NCBI GenBank assembly: GCA_015075375.1
Contig: JABTUM010000001.1
Span: forward strand, 615,201 to 679,200
DNA length: 64,000 nt
Direction of reading: 5' to 3'
Source: Planctomycetota bacterium
GTDB taxonomy: Bacteria; Planctomycetota; SZUA-567; H5-PLA8
Of this stretch, positions 25,518 through 34,429 are shown one piece after another. Numbering within the stretch: position 1 is the stretch's first letter; every line of letters starts with the position of its first letter. The position numbers and the translations under genes were made by a program. The notes beneath the pieces were generated by a model that did not search any database, was not told where the DNA came from, and saw nothing but the letters and a program-made list of their open reading frames with translations.

Positions 25518-25994
25518 TTACACGCCGCCGAAGGCTTGGTCGGCTTCGCCCAGTACGTCGCGGATATCCTTCACGTCCTTGCCGTCGCGCAGGAACTTGA
25601 CGAACTTCTCGTCGCGCACCAGACGGGAGATGAAGGCCAGCGCTTCCAAATGCGATCCCGATGCGCCCTTCGAAGAAAGCAGCAAGAAGAACACGTACAC
25701 CGGCTCGCCGTCCAGCGCGTCGAAGTTCACCCCGCGCTTCGACCGACCGAACGCGCAGACCAAGTCCGTGATCGAATCGTGCTTCGCGTGCGGCACCGCC
25801 ACGCCCTGCCCGATCCCCGTCGATCCCAGTTCCTCGCGGTCCATCAACGCCTTGACCACCTTCTTCGAGGACTCCGAATCCACCCGCCCGGCCTTCACCA
25901 GCAATTCCACCAGCTCGCGAATCACCGACTCTTTCTCGGTCGACTGCAAATCGTCGCTGATGCCGCCGTCGGGGATGATGTCCGTGAGTTTCAT
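25518..25994 (-). CDS. ptsN: PTS EIIA-Ntr-type protein
   Basis: 158 residues, EIIA of the mannitol/fructose type. GQGVAVPHAKHDSI contains the phosphorylated histidine, His69. HLEALAFISRLVRDEKFVKFL follows. There are no EIIB or EIIC domains nearby. In proteobacteria ptsN sits beside hpf in the rpoN cluster and works in the nitrogen PTS; here hpf is 75 bp upstream on the same strand, while rpoN and rapZ are absent from the window. It likely receives phosphate from the HPr-like protein at 23711-24010. Confidence 0.93.
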   Translation of the reverse strand: MKLTDIIPDGGISDDLQSTEKESVIRELVELLVKAGRVDSESSKKVVKALMDREELGSTGIGQGVAVPHAKHDSITDLVCAFGRSKRGVNFDALDGEPVYVFFLLLSSKGASGSHLEALAFISRLVRDEKFVKFLRDGKDVKDIRDVLGEADQAFGGV

Positions 25995-26068
25995 CCGCCC
26001 TGCCGCTCCTTAGTCCCTGAGGTGCCGTCCAAGTTCGGGATGCGTTCCGCGAGGCCCCTGCTTCGCGT

Positions 26069-26440
26069 TCACGCCTCTTCGTCGTCCTCAACCTCTTCCG
26101 AAACCACCGGAGCTGGAGGTTGCTGAGCCAGGCGGCCGCTGTTGCGCTTGCGCGTCCGCATCCGCTCTTTGAACTTCTTCAAATGCTCGCGAATCTTGTG
26201 TACCGCCTCGTCGATCGCCAGGTACATGTCCTCGTGCGCCGCTTGAGCCACCAGCGGCTGGCCGCGAACCACCTCGGCCACGATTTCTGCCGCGTGATGC
26301 TTCGGCTCCTTCAAACTCAGGATCACATGCAGGTCTTGCACCCCGTCGAAGTACTTATCCAGATTATCGACCTTCTTGTGCACATGTTCCTGCAAAGCCG
26401 GGGTCACCTTCAGGTGACGCCCTTCGATCCGTACGTTCAT
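26069..26440 (-). CDS. hpf: Ribosome hibernation-promoting factor, short form
   Basis: 123 residues from the ATG at 26440, which follows a clear MNVRIEGRHLKVTPALQEHV start. The beta-alpha fold of HPF/YfiA is visible (KKVDNLDKYFDGV, AAEIVAEVVRGQPLVAQAAHEDMYLAIDEAVHKI), with a basic RMRTRKRNSGRLAQQ and an acidic tail. Lack of the C-terminal dimerisation domain marks the short form, which makes 100S ribosomes with RMF or silences 70S. It precedes ptsN as in the rpoN cluster. Confidence 0.92.
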   Translation of the reverse strand: MNVRIEGRHLKVTPALQEHVHKKVDNLDKYFDGVQDLHVILSLKEPKHHAAEIVAEVVRGQPLVAQAAHEDMYLAIDEAVHKIREHLKKFKERMRTRKRNSGRLAQQPPAPVVSEEVEDDEEA

Positions 26441-26588
26441 CTGAAACTCCCCGGTGTGCCCGACAGGCCTGAACTTCGTTCGAGGACAAAAAGAAGCGCC
26501 CCCCGCCGTCTCCTGGGGCGCGTCCAAGCGGCACCCACATCCTAAGTACCGCCCTCTTAACGTCAACTAGGTTTGATGCTTACCGAAT

Positions 26589-27422
26589 TCAGCGCACCGG
26601 GTGAGTGCCTTCCAGCCCCGCCGCCGGGACCGCCACCGCACGGCCCAACCCGTCCAGCAACGCCGCCACCGGTTCGCGCCGAACCGACGCGCCCTCCACC
26701 ACCAGGCCCCAAGGCTGCGAAAACGGCATGAAGCTCCCCGTATTGCAAACCTCCAGCGCCCCCACCCGCCAGGCCCCCGCCCGGTGGCTGTGACCCACCA
26801 CCGCCCGCGTCACCGGCCGGTCGAATCCCGCCGCCCGCCGCGCCACCCACGCCGGCATCCGCACCAGGTAATGCGCGATCCGCACCGCGCGCCGCGGGCT
26901 CAGCATCTGCCGCAAAAGGTAAGGCCCCGGACGCAGCGCTTCCTTCGCGTAGTCCTCGGGATGCGCCGACAAAAACGCCCGCTGCACCCGCCGGAAGACC
27001 TCCGCCCGGCGTGCGAAATGATCGCCGCCCCCGGCTTCCGACCACGCCGCGCGAAACGTCTGCTTGAAGACTCCCGCGTGCCACATCCACGGCGACGCGC
27101 AATCCAGCGCGTAATCCCCGTGGAACACCAGCGCCTGCGCTTCCTCGAGGTAGCAGTAATGCCGCTCGGAAATCGCCGGATCGTGGTTTCCCGTCAGCAG
27201 CTCGGCCGGGCCTCCGCGCGACACCAGCGTCCGCTCCAGCCGCGCCCGCCACGCCTGCATCTCCGGCGTCGGATCCGGGCGCTCCCAGCGGTCCAGCGCG
27301 TCGCCGTTCAAGATCACGCGGTCGAAGCGCGCCGCCAACCGGCCCAGCGCCTCCAGGCCCGCCGGGTCCAGGCGCGAAGAAGGATGACCCAGATGCAGGT
27401 CGGAGAGAATCAGCGTCTTCAC
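26589..27422 (-). CDS. Calcineurin-like metallophosphoesterase
   Basis: 277 residues from a GTG at 27422; longer readings lack a good ribosome site and this one begins just before the first motif. All metal motifs are visible: LILSDLHLGH, ILNGDALDRWE, LLTGNHD, VFHGDYALD and VVGHSHRAGAW. This order is that of UDP-2,3-diacylglucosamine pyrophosphatase-like and related enzymes, but the length and region between motifs do not decide the substrate. It stands alone, 148 bp upstream of hpf on the same strand. Confidence 0.82.
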   Translation of the reverse strand: MKTLILSDLHLGHPSSRLDPAGLEALGRLAARFDRVILNGDALDRWERPDPTPEMQAWRARLERTLVSRGGPAELLTGNHDPAISERHYCYLEEAQALVFHGDYALDCASPWMWHAGVFKQTFRAAWSEAGGGDHFARRAEVFRRVQRAFLSAHPEDYAKEALRPGPYLLRQMLSPRRAVRIAHYLVRMPAWVARRAAGFDRPVTRAVVGHSHRAGAWRVGALEVCNTGSFMPFSQPWGLVVEGASVRREPVAALLDGLGRAVAVPAAGLEGTHPVR

Positions 27423-27633
27423 GGAGGCTACATTACCCGCCGAATGCGCCGCGGTCACGCGCGAACGAAGCCGCCGGCTTGAGGCTTGGTCCCTAAACGC
27501 TTCGATGGCCGATGCGCCGCGCGGACCAAGCAGTGCGAGGATGCCGAACGCGCTGTTTCTCTGCAGTAAATGCAGCACGTGAGGCTGACGAAGGGTGTCG
27601 GGACGGAGCCCAGCAGCCCGTTGAAAATGGCTG

Positions 27634-30600
27634 CTAGTGCTTGGCCACCTTGGGCAGGCTGATCTCGGCCTCGCCTTCCACCTGGATCACGATCTTGCCT
27701 TCCGTCCGCGCGCCGGTCGTAGCTCGGTAGGTCTTGTCGCCCACCTGGATGTCCAGCTTCTCGTCTTTCGCGTTGACGAGCACCCGGTACGCCGTCGGCG
27801 CGACCGCGAAGCGTTCCTTCTCCACCGGCACTTGCTTGGCCAGTTCCGTGATCCGGCCCCAGAAGCCGCCGCCGGGACCGCCGCCGAAGCGCCCGCCGCG
27901 CCCGCCCCGCGGACCCCGGTCGCCGCCCAGTTCCGGTCGGTCGTTCACTCCGAAGATCGTCGCTTCGCCGCCCGTGATGCGCACCCCATACCCGTCGCCG
28001 GGATCGCCGTTGATCGCGTTACGGATCATCTCGCGCGTCCGGTCGCCGCCTCCGCGCATGAAATCGGGCAGCTCCAGTTTCTCCGGCAGCTTGTTGTAGA
28101 ACTCCGCGTCGTAACGCACCCACACGTTCACCTTCGTCTCGGGCTTCACGTTCACCGTCACGTCCACCGCGCCGTCTTTGATCGGCAATTCGAGCTTCCC
28201 GCCTTTGGTCAGGAAGTTGCCCTTCTTCTTCGGATCGGGCGACCACTCCCCTTCCACGTTCGCCCAACCCAATTGCTGCAGCATGCTCTTCGCGTCGCCC
28301 CCGGCGGCAGCGGCGCCTTCCGCCGGAACCCCGGCTTGCGCCAGCCAATCCGAGAGCTTCTTGATCTCCGCCGCCTGTTCCTTCGCGTACGCGGTGCCCG
28401 ACAGATCGCCTTCGCCCGTCAGCGGATCCAGACCCGCCTTCACGCCCGGCGCGTCCTGCTTCCCGAACGCCGCCTGAGCCGCCGCCAGCGCGGCCTTCGC
28501 CAGCCCTTCGCGTTCCTGCTCCCATCCCAGCTTGGCCCGCGCGATCGGCTCGTCGGCCAGCGCCCGCAGATCGCCCTTCGTCTGGCACGCCGCCTCCAGC
28601 GAATCGATCGCCGGCTTCCACGCGCCCGTCGCGAACGCGAAGAGCCCCACGTCCAAAGTCTGGTCAGGCGTGGGCGATTCCGGCAGCCCCGTGCTCGCCA
28701 CCTGTACGGCCTGCTCGGGCGTCACGTCCTTCCAGGACGCGATCTGCCCCGCCGGCAAACCGGCCGGATCGCAGCGCAAGCCGCGGTCTTCCCAGCCCAG
28801 AAGCTCCACCCCGCCCTTGAAGCGCCCGATCGAATCCACCTTCGGCTTCTTGCCCGCCTTCACCGCCGCCGCCGCCGTCTCCCACGCCTTCTGCGCGCGC
28901 AGGTAACGCTCCGACCATTGCGCGGCCTCCAGCTTTCCTTCCTGCGTCTTCATCTCGTCGGCCGCCTGCCGGTACACGCCCTGCGCCAGCGCGAACGCGA
29001 AGCGCGTGTCCGGATGCCGCACCTTCGCCTCGGCCTGCGTGTGCGCCGCGGCCAGGCGCTGCTTGTCCGCCGCATGCCCCTGCAAGACCTTCGCCGCCGC
29101 CGCGGCCTCCATACCTTCGACATCGCTCAGGCGCGCCGCCAGTTCCAGCTTCTCCGCCATCGCCGCGGGCAGCTTTTCCTTCAACTCGTTCAGGATGCTC
29201 TTCGCCGCGGCCATTTCGCCCGACTGCGCCGCCGCGCGGGCCTTGTCGATCTCTTCCTGCGCCACCTGCTGCCAAGCGCCTTCCACCTGCCCCTGCTGCG
29301 TCCTCGCCTGCGCCGCCAGCTCGGTCGAACCGTGCGCATCCAGGAAACCTTGCAGCGCGCGGTGCGCGTCGGCGTGCCGGCCCGCCGCCAGCGCCTCTCG
29401 CGAAGCCTGTTCGGCCTGCGTCCACGCGCTCTTCAGCCGTTCGTCCGCGCCGCGCGCCTCGGCCAGTTTCGCCTGCGCCTCCGCCTTCGAAGCCGCCTGC
29501 GGATGCCCGGCCAAGAATTGTTCCCATGCGCCGGCCAGCGTCGCCGGATCCCGCGCCAGCAGATCCGCGTGCCGCGCGGACAGCGCCTCGAACGCCGGCT
29601 TCGAAGCATCCACCGCCGCTACGGAAACCTTGGCCGGAACGGCAGGAGCCGCTTCCGGTTTGCGCGCCGCTTCCGTCCCCGCCGGCTTGGGCGCCTTGGC
29701 CTGCGGCGTCCCGCCCGACTTCCCGCCGAACATCGCCAGCGCGCCCACCACGGCCACCGCCGCCGCGCCCAGACCGATGTACAGCCCCGCGCCCGATCCC
29801 CCTTCGCGAACCGCTTCGCCCGCAGGCTTCCCCGCGCGCACCCGCGCCGCCTGCCCCGTCGTCACGCGGCCCACCTTGCCCGTCGTCACACGCCCCGCGC
29901 GGCCCGTACCCGCGCCCTTCGGCAGATACTCCCCGGCCTTCACCTTCTCCAGCGCCTCGACCAGTTCCTGCGCGCTCTGGAAGCGCTTCGCGGGCTCTTT
30001 TTCCAAAAGCCTCATCACCACCGCGACGAAGCCCGGCGAGAGATCCTCGCGCAATTCGTCCAACTCCGGCGGCGCCTGGCTGATCACCTGAACCATGATC
30101 GAAGCCGGCGTCTTGCCTTCGAATGGCGTCCGGCCCGACGAAAGCGTATAGAGCGACGCGCCCAGACCGTACAGATCGGCGCGCGCATCCAGTTCCGCGC
30201 CGCGCGCCTGTTCGGGCGCCATGTAATGCGGCGTGCCCAGCGCCGTGCCGTCCTGCGTCAGATGTCCCTGTTCTTCGCTGTTCTTGTCCTCGAACCGCGC
30301 CAGCCCCAGGTCCGCCAGCCGAGCGCGGCCTTGCTTGTCCATCAGGAAGTTGTCGGGCTTGATGTCGCGGTGCAGGATGCCGTGGTTGTGCGCTTCCTTC
30401 AGCGCCCCCGCGATCTGGATGCCCAGTTCCACGCACTCCGCTTCGCTGAACGGCCCCTTCGAGTGCAGCTTCTTGTGCGCCGTCGTGCCGTCCACGAACT
30501 CCATCGAGATGTAGTGGTAGCCCTCGAGGCTCCCGACGTCGTGAACGTGGACGATATGCGGATGCGAAAGTTTGCCGGCCGCGTGCGCTTCGCGGATGAA

Positions 30601-30759
30601 ACGCTGCACGCGCTTCTCGTCCTGCGCCATCTGCTTGGGCAGGAACTTCAACGCCACGATCCGGTCCATCGAGACCTGCCGCGCCTTGAACACCACCCCC
30701 ATGGCGCCCCGGCCGATCTCCTCCAGGATCTCGTAATTCCCGATCTGTTTGCCGACCAT
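27634..30759 (-). CDS. Giant membrane Ser/Thr kinase with helical and jelly-roll-like C-terminal region
   Basis: 1041 residues from the ATG at 30759; an in-frame TTG at 30768 fits the AGAGGT ribosome site better (6 nt against 15), so three more residues are possible. The kinase domain is at about 8-280: GRGAMGVVFKARQ, Lys38, HRDIKPDN at 130-137, and ADLG instead of ADFG. A basic linker holds GRVTTG repeats, then a transmembrane helix at about 345-365. A long Ala/Glu-rich helical region spans about 370-830. The C-terminal 200 residues (VTVNVKPETKVNVWVRYD, IFGVNDRPELGGDRGP, glycine-rich loop, IVIQVEGEAEISLP) look like a beta-sandwich of the kind fused to planctomycete kinases. The extracytoplasmic part presumably senses something; ligand unknown. 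Confidence 0.88.
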   Translation of the reverse strand: MVGKQIGNYEILEEIGRGAMGVVFKARQVSMDRIVALKFLPKQMAQDEKRVQRFIREAHAAGKLSHPHIVHVHDVGSLEGYHYISMEFVDGTTAHKKLHSKGPFSEAECVELGIQIAGALKEAHNHGILHRDIKPDNFLMDKQGRARLADLGLARFEDKNSEEQGHLTQDGTALGTPHYMAPEQARGAELDARADLYGLGASLYTLSSGRTPFEGKTPASIMVQVISQAPPELDELREDLSPGFVAVVMRLLEKEPAKRFQSAQELVEALEKVKAGEYLPKGAGTGRAGRVTTGKVGRVTTGQAARVRAGKPAGEAVREGGSGAGLYIGLGAAAVAVVGALAMFGGKSGGTPQAKAPKPAGTEAARKPEAAPAVPAKVSVAAVDASKPAFEALSARHADLLARDPATLAGAWEQFLAGHPQAASKAEAQAKLAEARGADERLKSAWTQAEQASREALAAGRHADAHRALQGFLDAHGSTELAAQARTQQGQVEGAWQQVAQEEIDKARAAAQSGEMAAAKSILNELKEKLPAAMAEKLELAARLSDVEGMEAAAAAKVLQGHAADKQRLAAAHTQAEAKVRHPDTRFAFALAQGVYRQAADEMKTQEGKLEAAQWSERYLRAQKAWETAAAAVKAGKKPKVDSIGRFKGGVELLGWEDRGLRCDPAGLPAGQIASWKDVTPEQAVQVASTGLPESPTPDQTLDVGLFAFATGAWKPAIDSLEAACQTKGDLRALADEPIARAKLGWEQEREGLAKAALAAAQAAFGKQDAPGVKAGLDPLTGEGDLSGTAYAKEQAAEIKKLSDWLAQAGVPAEGAAAAGGDAKSMLQQLGWANVEGEWSPDPKKKGNFLTKGGKLELPIKDGAVDVTVNVKPETKVNVWVRYDAEFYNKLPEKLELPDFMRGGGDRTREMIRNAINGDPGDGYGVRITGGEATIFGVNDRPELGGDRGPRGGRGGRFGGGPGGGFWGRITELAKQVPVEKERFAVAPTAYRVLVNAKDEKLDIQVGDKTYRATTGARTEGKIVIQVEGEAEISLPKVAKH

Positions 30760-30882
30760 CGTAGCCAAGTTCTTACCTCTATCGGTCTTCCGAATGCGCA
30801 TCCAGGAGCTGGACGGCTGCTCAGACCTGCTCCAAAGCCCCACAGGCGCCAAAGAGGATGTGAGTTCGGAATCCCGTCATGG

Positions 30883-30992
30883 GTTGCACTTTGTGCAACA
30901 GCCACCCCGCCTACCTGTTTAGGATAGGACCAAGCAGGATAGCTTCTCGCTGCACGGATTAGCCAATTGGGGTGCAACATTCCTGTTGCACC
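30883..30992. promoter_or_regulatory. Two TGCAAC palindromes upstream of the giant kinase gene
   Basis: GTTGCAC-TTT-GTGCAAC at 30883-30899 is a perfect inverted repeat, and GGTGCAAC-ATTCCT-GTTGCACC at 30971-30992 is another, 72 bp away. They carry the same half-site in opposite order and lie in the 240-bp region upstream of the kinase start. They look like paired operator sites. A related TTGCACCTGT occurs at 5971-5980, upstream of the kinase at 3905-5896. Confidence 0.45.
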
Positions 30993-31009
30993 TGTGAATG
31001 CCGCCGCGA

Positions 31010-31558
31010 TTAGCGCTTGGCGGTGGCTTTGACCTTCGGCTTCGGTTTGGCTTCGGCCTTCTTGGCGGCCTTCGGCTCGGCGCTCTTCTTCGCCGACTTC
31101 GCCTTGGTCGGCTTATTGCGCAGCATCTCCGCGCGCAATCCCACCAAGCCCTGGAAGTTCGCGTAGTCCCCGTCGCTGCGCAGCGGCAGGCGCACCAAGC
31201 GCTTCCCGTTCACCGTCCGCGTGCGGCCGATGCGGCGGCGCAGTTCCGGCGCCAGCGCCGTCCCGTTCGCGCGGATCGTGTCGTCCACGGGAATCGTCGC
31301 TTCGAACGTGTTCGGAAGCAGATGCAGCGTGCACAGCGCATCTTTGGTCCCGTGCATATAGCGCACGGCCCAGCCCCAATCGGTGTCGTAGTAATGCAAT
31401 CCGCTCGTCGCGCCCGGCACCGTCGCCAGGAAGCGCTCGACTTCCCCATAACGCTTGCGGCCCAGCGGATCCAGCAGGCTCACCAAGCGTGCTCGGGTCG
31501 GCTTCGGTTCCTTCTTCGCGAAGGGATGATCGTTTCCATTGCGTCGAACAGCAGCCAC
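31010..31558 (-). CDS. DUF3788-like protein with Lys/Ala-rich tail
   Basis: 182 residues. The core (YGEVERFLATVPGATSG then WGWAVRYMHGTKDALCTLHLLP) follows the pattern of the DUF3788 family, small cytosolic proteins of unknown role. The last 35 residues are a Lys/Ala/Pro-rich tail (AKSAKKSAEPKAAKKAEAK), like histone H1-type nucleic-acid-binding tails seen in planctomycetes. It stands alone upstream of the kinase gene on the same strand. The DUF3788 call is from pattern only. Confidence 0.6.
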   Translation of the reverse strand: MAAVRRNGNDHPFAKKEPKPTRARLVSLLDPLGRKRYGEVERFLATVPGATSGLHYYDTDWGWAVRYMHGTKDALCTLHLLPNTFEATIPVDDTIRANGTALAPELRRRIGRTRTVNGKRLVRLPLRSDGDYANFQGLVGLRAEMLRNKPTKAKSAKKSAEPKAAKKAEAKPKPKVKATAKR

Positions 31559-31726
31559 GTTCCTAGCCTCCTTGCCACAACAGGTCCGACCCTGCGCATG
31601 CCGGCGCCCGGACGCAGGCGCGCGAAAAACACGTTAAGGCGGACCATTGTAGGGGATCGCGGCCGGGAATTCAAAGTCAGGCTGGAGACCGCCGGGCCGG
31701 CGGCCTCCAGCCCCCTGGGATGCGTC

Positions 31727-32833
31727 TTAGACCTTGAGCGCCGTGGACTTGGAGCGTTCCAGGATCTCCCCGGCTTGCAGCTCGCGGTTCTGTTCCTGCG
31801 ATAAATAAATTCCTTCGCTGATCAGCGCCACGTTCTTCGCGATCGCCGCCGTCGGGTACAGCTCCACCTTCCCCAGCAGCGCCGCCAGCCAGTGCTTCTC
31901 GTTGCTGTCGTAATGCTCGTAGTCGCTCTCGCACTTGCGCCAGCGCGTATCCACGTGCCCCAGTTCGATCTCGGCCTTGTACTCCACGTCGCCGATCTTC
32001 GAGTACAGCACCGGAGGCTTGCTCAGCTTGATCCCCCCCTTGCTCCCCAGGATCTTGCTGTGCTCGCTCCCGTCGTAATGGACCGCCCACGATTCCTCGA
32101 CCACCAGTGTGAGCCCGCCCTTCAGCCGCACGTGGCCCAGACCCATTTCTTCCACGCTGAAGTTACCGCTCTTGGCCCGGTCGGCGTACATATCCAGTTC
32201 CTGGTACGTCGCGCCGCTCACCGCCAGCACGTCCGGATTGCCCAAAAGGTCCATCACCTGCGCCATGTGGTAGATGCCCATGTCGAAGAGCGCGCCGCCC
32301 GCCGCAATCTGCTTGTTCACGAACGCCGGCGTACCGTAACCGTCCACCCACGGCCGGCCGCGACGCCGGAAGCCGAAGCTGCGCGCGTAATACACCTTGC
32401 CCAGATGCCCTTCCTTGATCAGCCGCCGCGCGATCTTGTGCTCGGGATCGTAGAGCGTGTTCATCTGGATCTGCAGCTTCTTCCCCGTCTTCTGCGCCGC
32501 GTCGTACATCGCCTTCGCGTCGACGTAGCTCCCCGCCATCGGCTTCTCGCAGTACACGTGCTTTCCGGCCTCGAACGCCGCGATCGTCACCGGAGCGTGC
32601 AGGTTGTTGTGCAGGCAGACGTCCACCGCCTGGATGTCGTCGCGCTTCAGGAGCGCACGGAAATCGGCGTACGCGTCGGGCACCTTGAACTCCGCGGCCA
32701 CCCGCTTCGCCTCCGCTTCGTTCAAGTCCGCCACCGCCACCACATTCGCGTCGGGCAGATCCTGGTAACGCTTCAGATGCGACTTCCCGATCATGCCGAC
32801 GCCGATCACGCCGATGTTCACGCGTTGAGACAC
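31727..32833 (-). CDS. Gfo/Idh/MocA-family oxidoreductase
   Basis: 368 residues from a GTG at 32833 with GGAGG 9 nt upstream. The N-terminal Rossmann fold has IGVIGVGMIGKSH and the active-site lysine motif YCEKPMAGS. The C-terminal alpha/beta domain has FDMGIYHMAQVMDLLGNP with the catalytic histidine. Such enzymes oxidise or dehydrate sugars and inositols with NAD(P). The substrate is not readable. It is divergent from ribBA (235 bp between starts). Confidence 0.87.
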   Translation of the reverse strand: MSQRVNIGVIGVGMIGKSHLKRYQDLPDANVVAVADLNEAEAKRVAAEFKVPDAYADFRALLKRDDIQAVDVCLHNNLHAPVTIAAFEAGKHVYCEKPMAGSYVDAKAMYDAAQKTGKKLQIQMNTLYDPEHKIARRLIKEGHLGKVYYARSFGFRRRGRPWVDGYGTPAFVNKQIAAGGALFDMGIYHMAQVMDLLGNPDVLAVSGATYQELDMYADRAKSGNFSVEEMGLGHVRLKGGLTLVVEESWAVHYDGSEHSKILGSKGGIKLSKPPVLYSKIGDVEYKAEIELGHVDTRWRKCESDYEHYDSNEKHWLAALLGKVELYPTAAIAKNVALISEGIYLSQEQNRELQAGEILERSKSTALKV

Positions 32834-33068
32834 AGATCGAATCCTCCCGGGCCCAAAAAAGAGGCGGGCGCGAGCCCCCTATGGCCGCCATCCGGCCGCT
32901 CCGGGCTCCCGTCCGCGTGAAGACTGGTCCCTTCCATGCTGCCAGGACCGGACCGCCCGTCAATCCCATTGCTCGAGTCGCCCGACGCTCCTTCCAAGCC
33001 GCGTGGACTGGCGGATGGCGCGCCGTTCGTCCATACTGGCTCCTCGAAAACCGACCGGGAACCGCACC

Positions 33069-34406
33069 ATGCCCAAGCGCAGTACGCGCAAAGCGTCTAA
33101 CGCCCCCGCGCAACCCAAACGCCGCACCTCCGTACCCAAACCCGGTTCGGCCGTCGCCGAGGCCGGCGCCGCGCTGCCCGATCCGGCCAACAGCCCCTTC
33201 AGCCCCATCGAAGAGGCCATCGCCGACCTCCGCGCCGGGCGCATGATCGTCCTCGTCGACGACGAAGACCGCGAGAACGAAGGCGACCTGGTCCTCGCCG
33301 CCGAGATGGTCACGCCCGAGTCCATCGCGTTCATGGCCAAGAAGGCCAGCGGCCTGATCTGCCTCGCCATGACCGAAGAAGACTGCGAACGGCTCAACCT
33401 GCCCCTCCAGGCCGTCGAGAACTCCTCGCGCTTCGGCACCGCGTTCACCGTCTCCGTCGAAGCGCGCCGCGGCGTCACCACCGGCATCAGCGCCGCCGAC
33501 CGCGCCCACACCATCCGCACCGCCATCGATCCGGCCTCGCGCCCCGACGACCTCGCCCGCCCCGGACACGTCTTCCCCCTGCGCGCGCGCAAAGGCGGCG
33601 TTCTCGTGCGCACCGGCCAGACCGAAGGCAGCGTCGATCTCTGCCGCCTCGCCGGACTCAAGCCCGCCGCAGTCATCTGCGAAGTGATGAACGAAGACGG
33701 CACCATGGCGCGCCTTTCGCACCTCGACCTCTTCGCCGCCGAGCACGGCTTGAAAATTTATTCCATCGCCGACCTGATCGAATACCGCCGCGGCAAAGAG
33801 AAGCTCATCCGCCCCACCGTCGACGTGGCCATGCCCACCCGGCTGGGCGAATTCCGCTGCCACGTCTACGAGACCGACATCGGATCCGAACACCACCTCG
33901 CGCTGGTCAAAGGCGACATCAGACCCGGCAAGCTCCAGCGCGAACCCGTCCTCGTCCGCGTGCACAGCGAATGCCTCACCGGCGACGCCTTCGGAAGCAT
34001 GCGCTGCGACTGCGGCGCGCAGCTCCACACCGCCATGGCCATGATCGAAGACGCCGGCAAGGGCGTCGTCCTCTACATGCGCCAGGAAGGACGCGGCATC
34101 GGACTCGTCAACAAACTCCGTGCCTACCAGCTCCAGGACGGCGGCGCCGACACCGTCGAAGCGAACAAAGCCCTGGGCTTCAAGCCCGATCTGCGCCGCT
34201 ACGGCCTCGGCGCCCAGATCCTCTACGACCTCGGCCTGCGCCGCCTCAAACTCATCACCAACAACCCGCGCAAAATCGTCGGACTCAACGCCTTCGGACT
34301 CGAAGTCGTGGACCGCGTCCCGCTCAAAATGCCCGCGCATTCGAAGAACGCAAAATATCTGCGCACCAAGAAAGAAAAGCTCGGCCACCTGCTCGACGAT
34401 ATCTGA
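33069..34406 (+). CDS. ribBA: Bifunctional DHBP synthase / GTP cyclohydrolase II
   Basis: 445 residues from the ATG at 33069. A basic N-terminal extension of about 45 residues precedes the RibB domain: LVDDEDRENEGDLVLAAE, ARRGVTTGISAADRAHTI and RPGHVFPLRA. The RibA domain follows from about residue 250, with the zinc site in ECLTGDAFGSMRCDCGAQL and YMRQEGRGIGLVNKLRAYQ for GTP chemistry. The enzyme makes both riboflavin precursors: 3,4-dihydroxybutanone phosphate and the pyrimidine from GTP. I looked for an FMN riboswitch upstream and saw none. The other rib genes are not in the window. Confidence 0.95.
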   Translation: MPKRSTRKASNAPAQPKRRTSVPKPGSAVAEAGAALPDPANSPFSPIEEAIADLRAGRMIVLVDDEDRENEGDLVLAAEMVTPESIAFMAKKASGLICLAMTEEDCERLNLPLQAVENSSRFGTAFTVSVEARRGVTTGISAADRAHTIRTAIDPASRPDDLARPGHVFPLRARKGGVLVRTGQTEGSVDLCRLAGLKPAAVICEVMNEDGTMARLSHLDLFAAEHGLKIYSIADLIEYRRGKEKLIRPTVDVAMPTRLGEFRCHVYETDIGSEHHLALVKGDIRPGKLQREPVLVRVHSECLTGDAFGSMRCDCGAQLHTAMAMIEDAGKGVVLYMRQEGRGIGLVNKLRAYQLQDGGADTVEANKALGFKPDLRRYGLGAQILYDLGLRRLKLITNNPRKIVGLNAFGLEVVDRVPLKMPAHSKNAKYLRTKKEKLGHLLDDI

Positions 34407-34429
34407 ATCGTTTGCCCGCGGAGTCTGCT

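Noticed and set aside
27637..30927. 1096-codon plus-strand frame opposite the giant kinase
   Set aside because: Composition Arg/Leu/His-rich without domain structure, no plausible start site; the minus-strand kinase is certain.
32834..33068. FMN riboswitch upstream of ribBA
   Set aside because: I looked for the conserved RFN loop segments (AGGG, GGCGGTA, GCGAGC-like) and found none in a compatible order.
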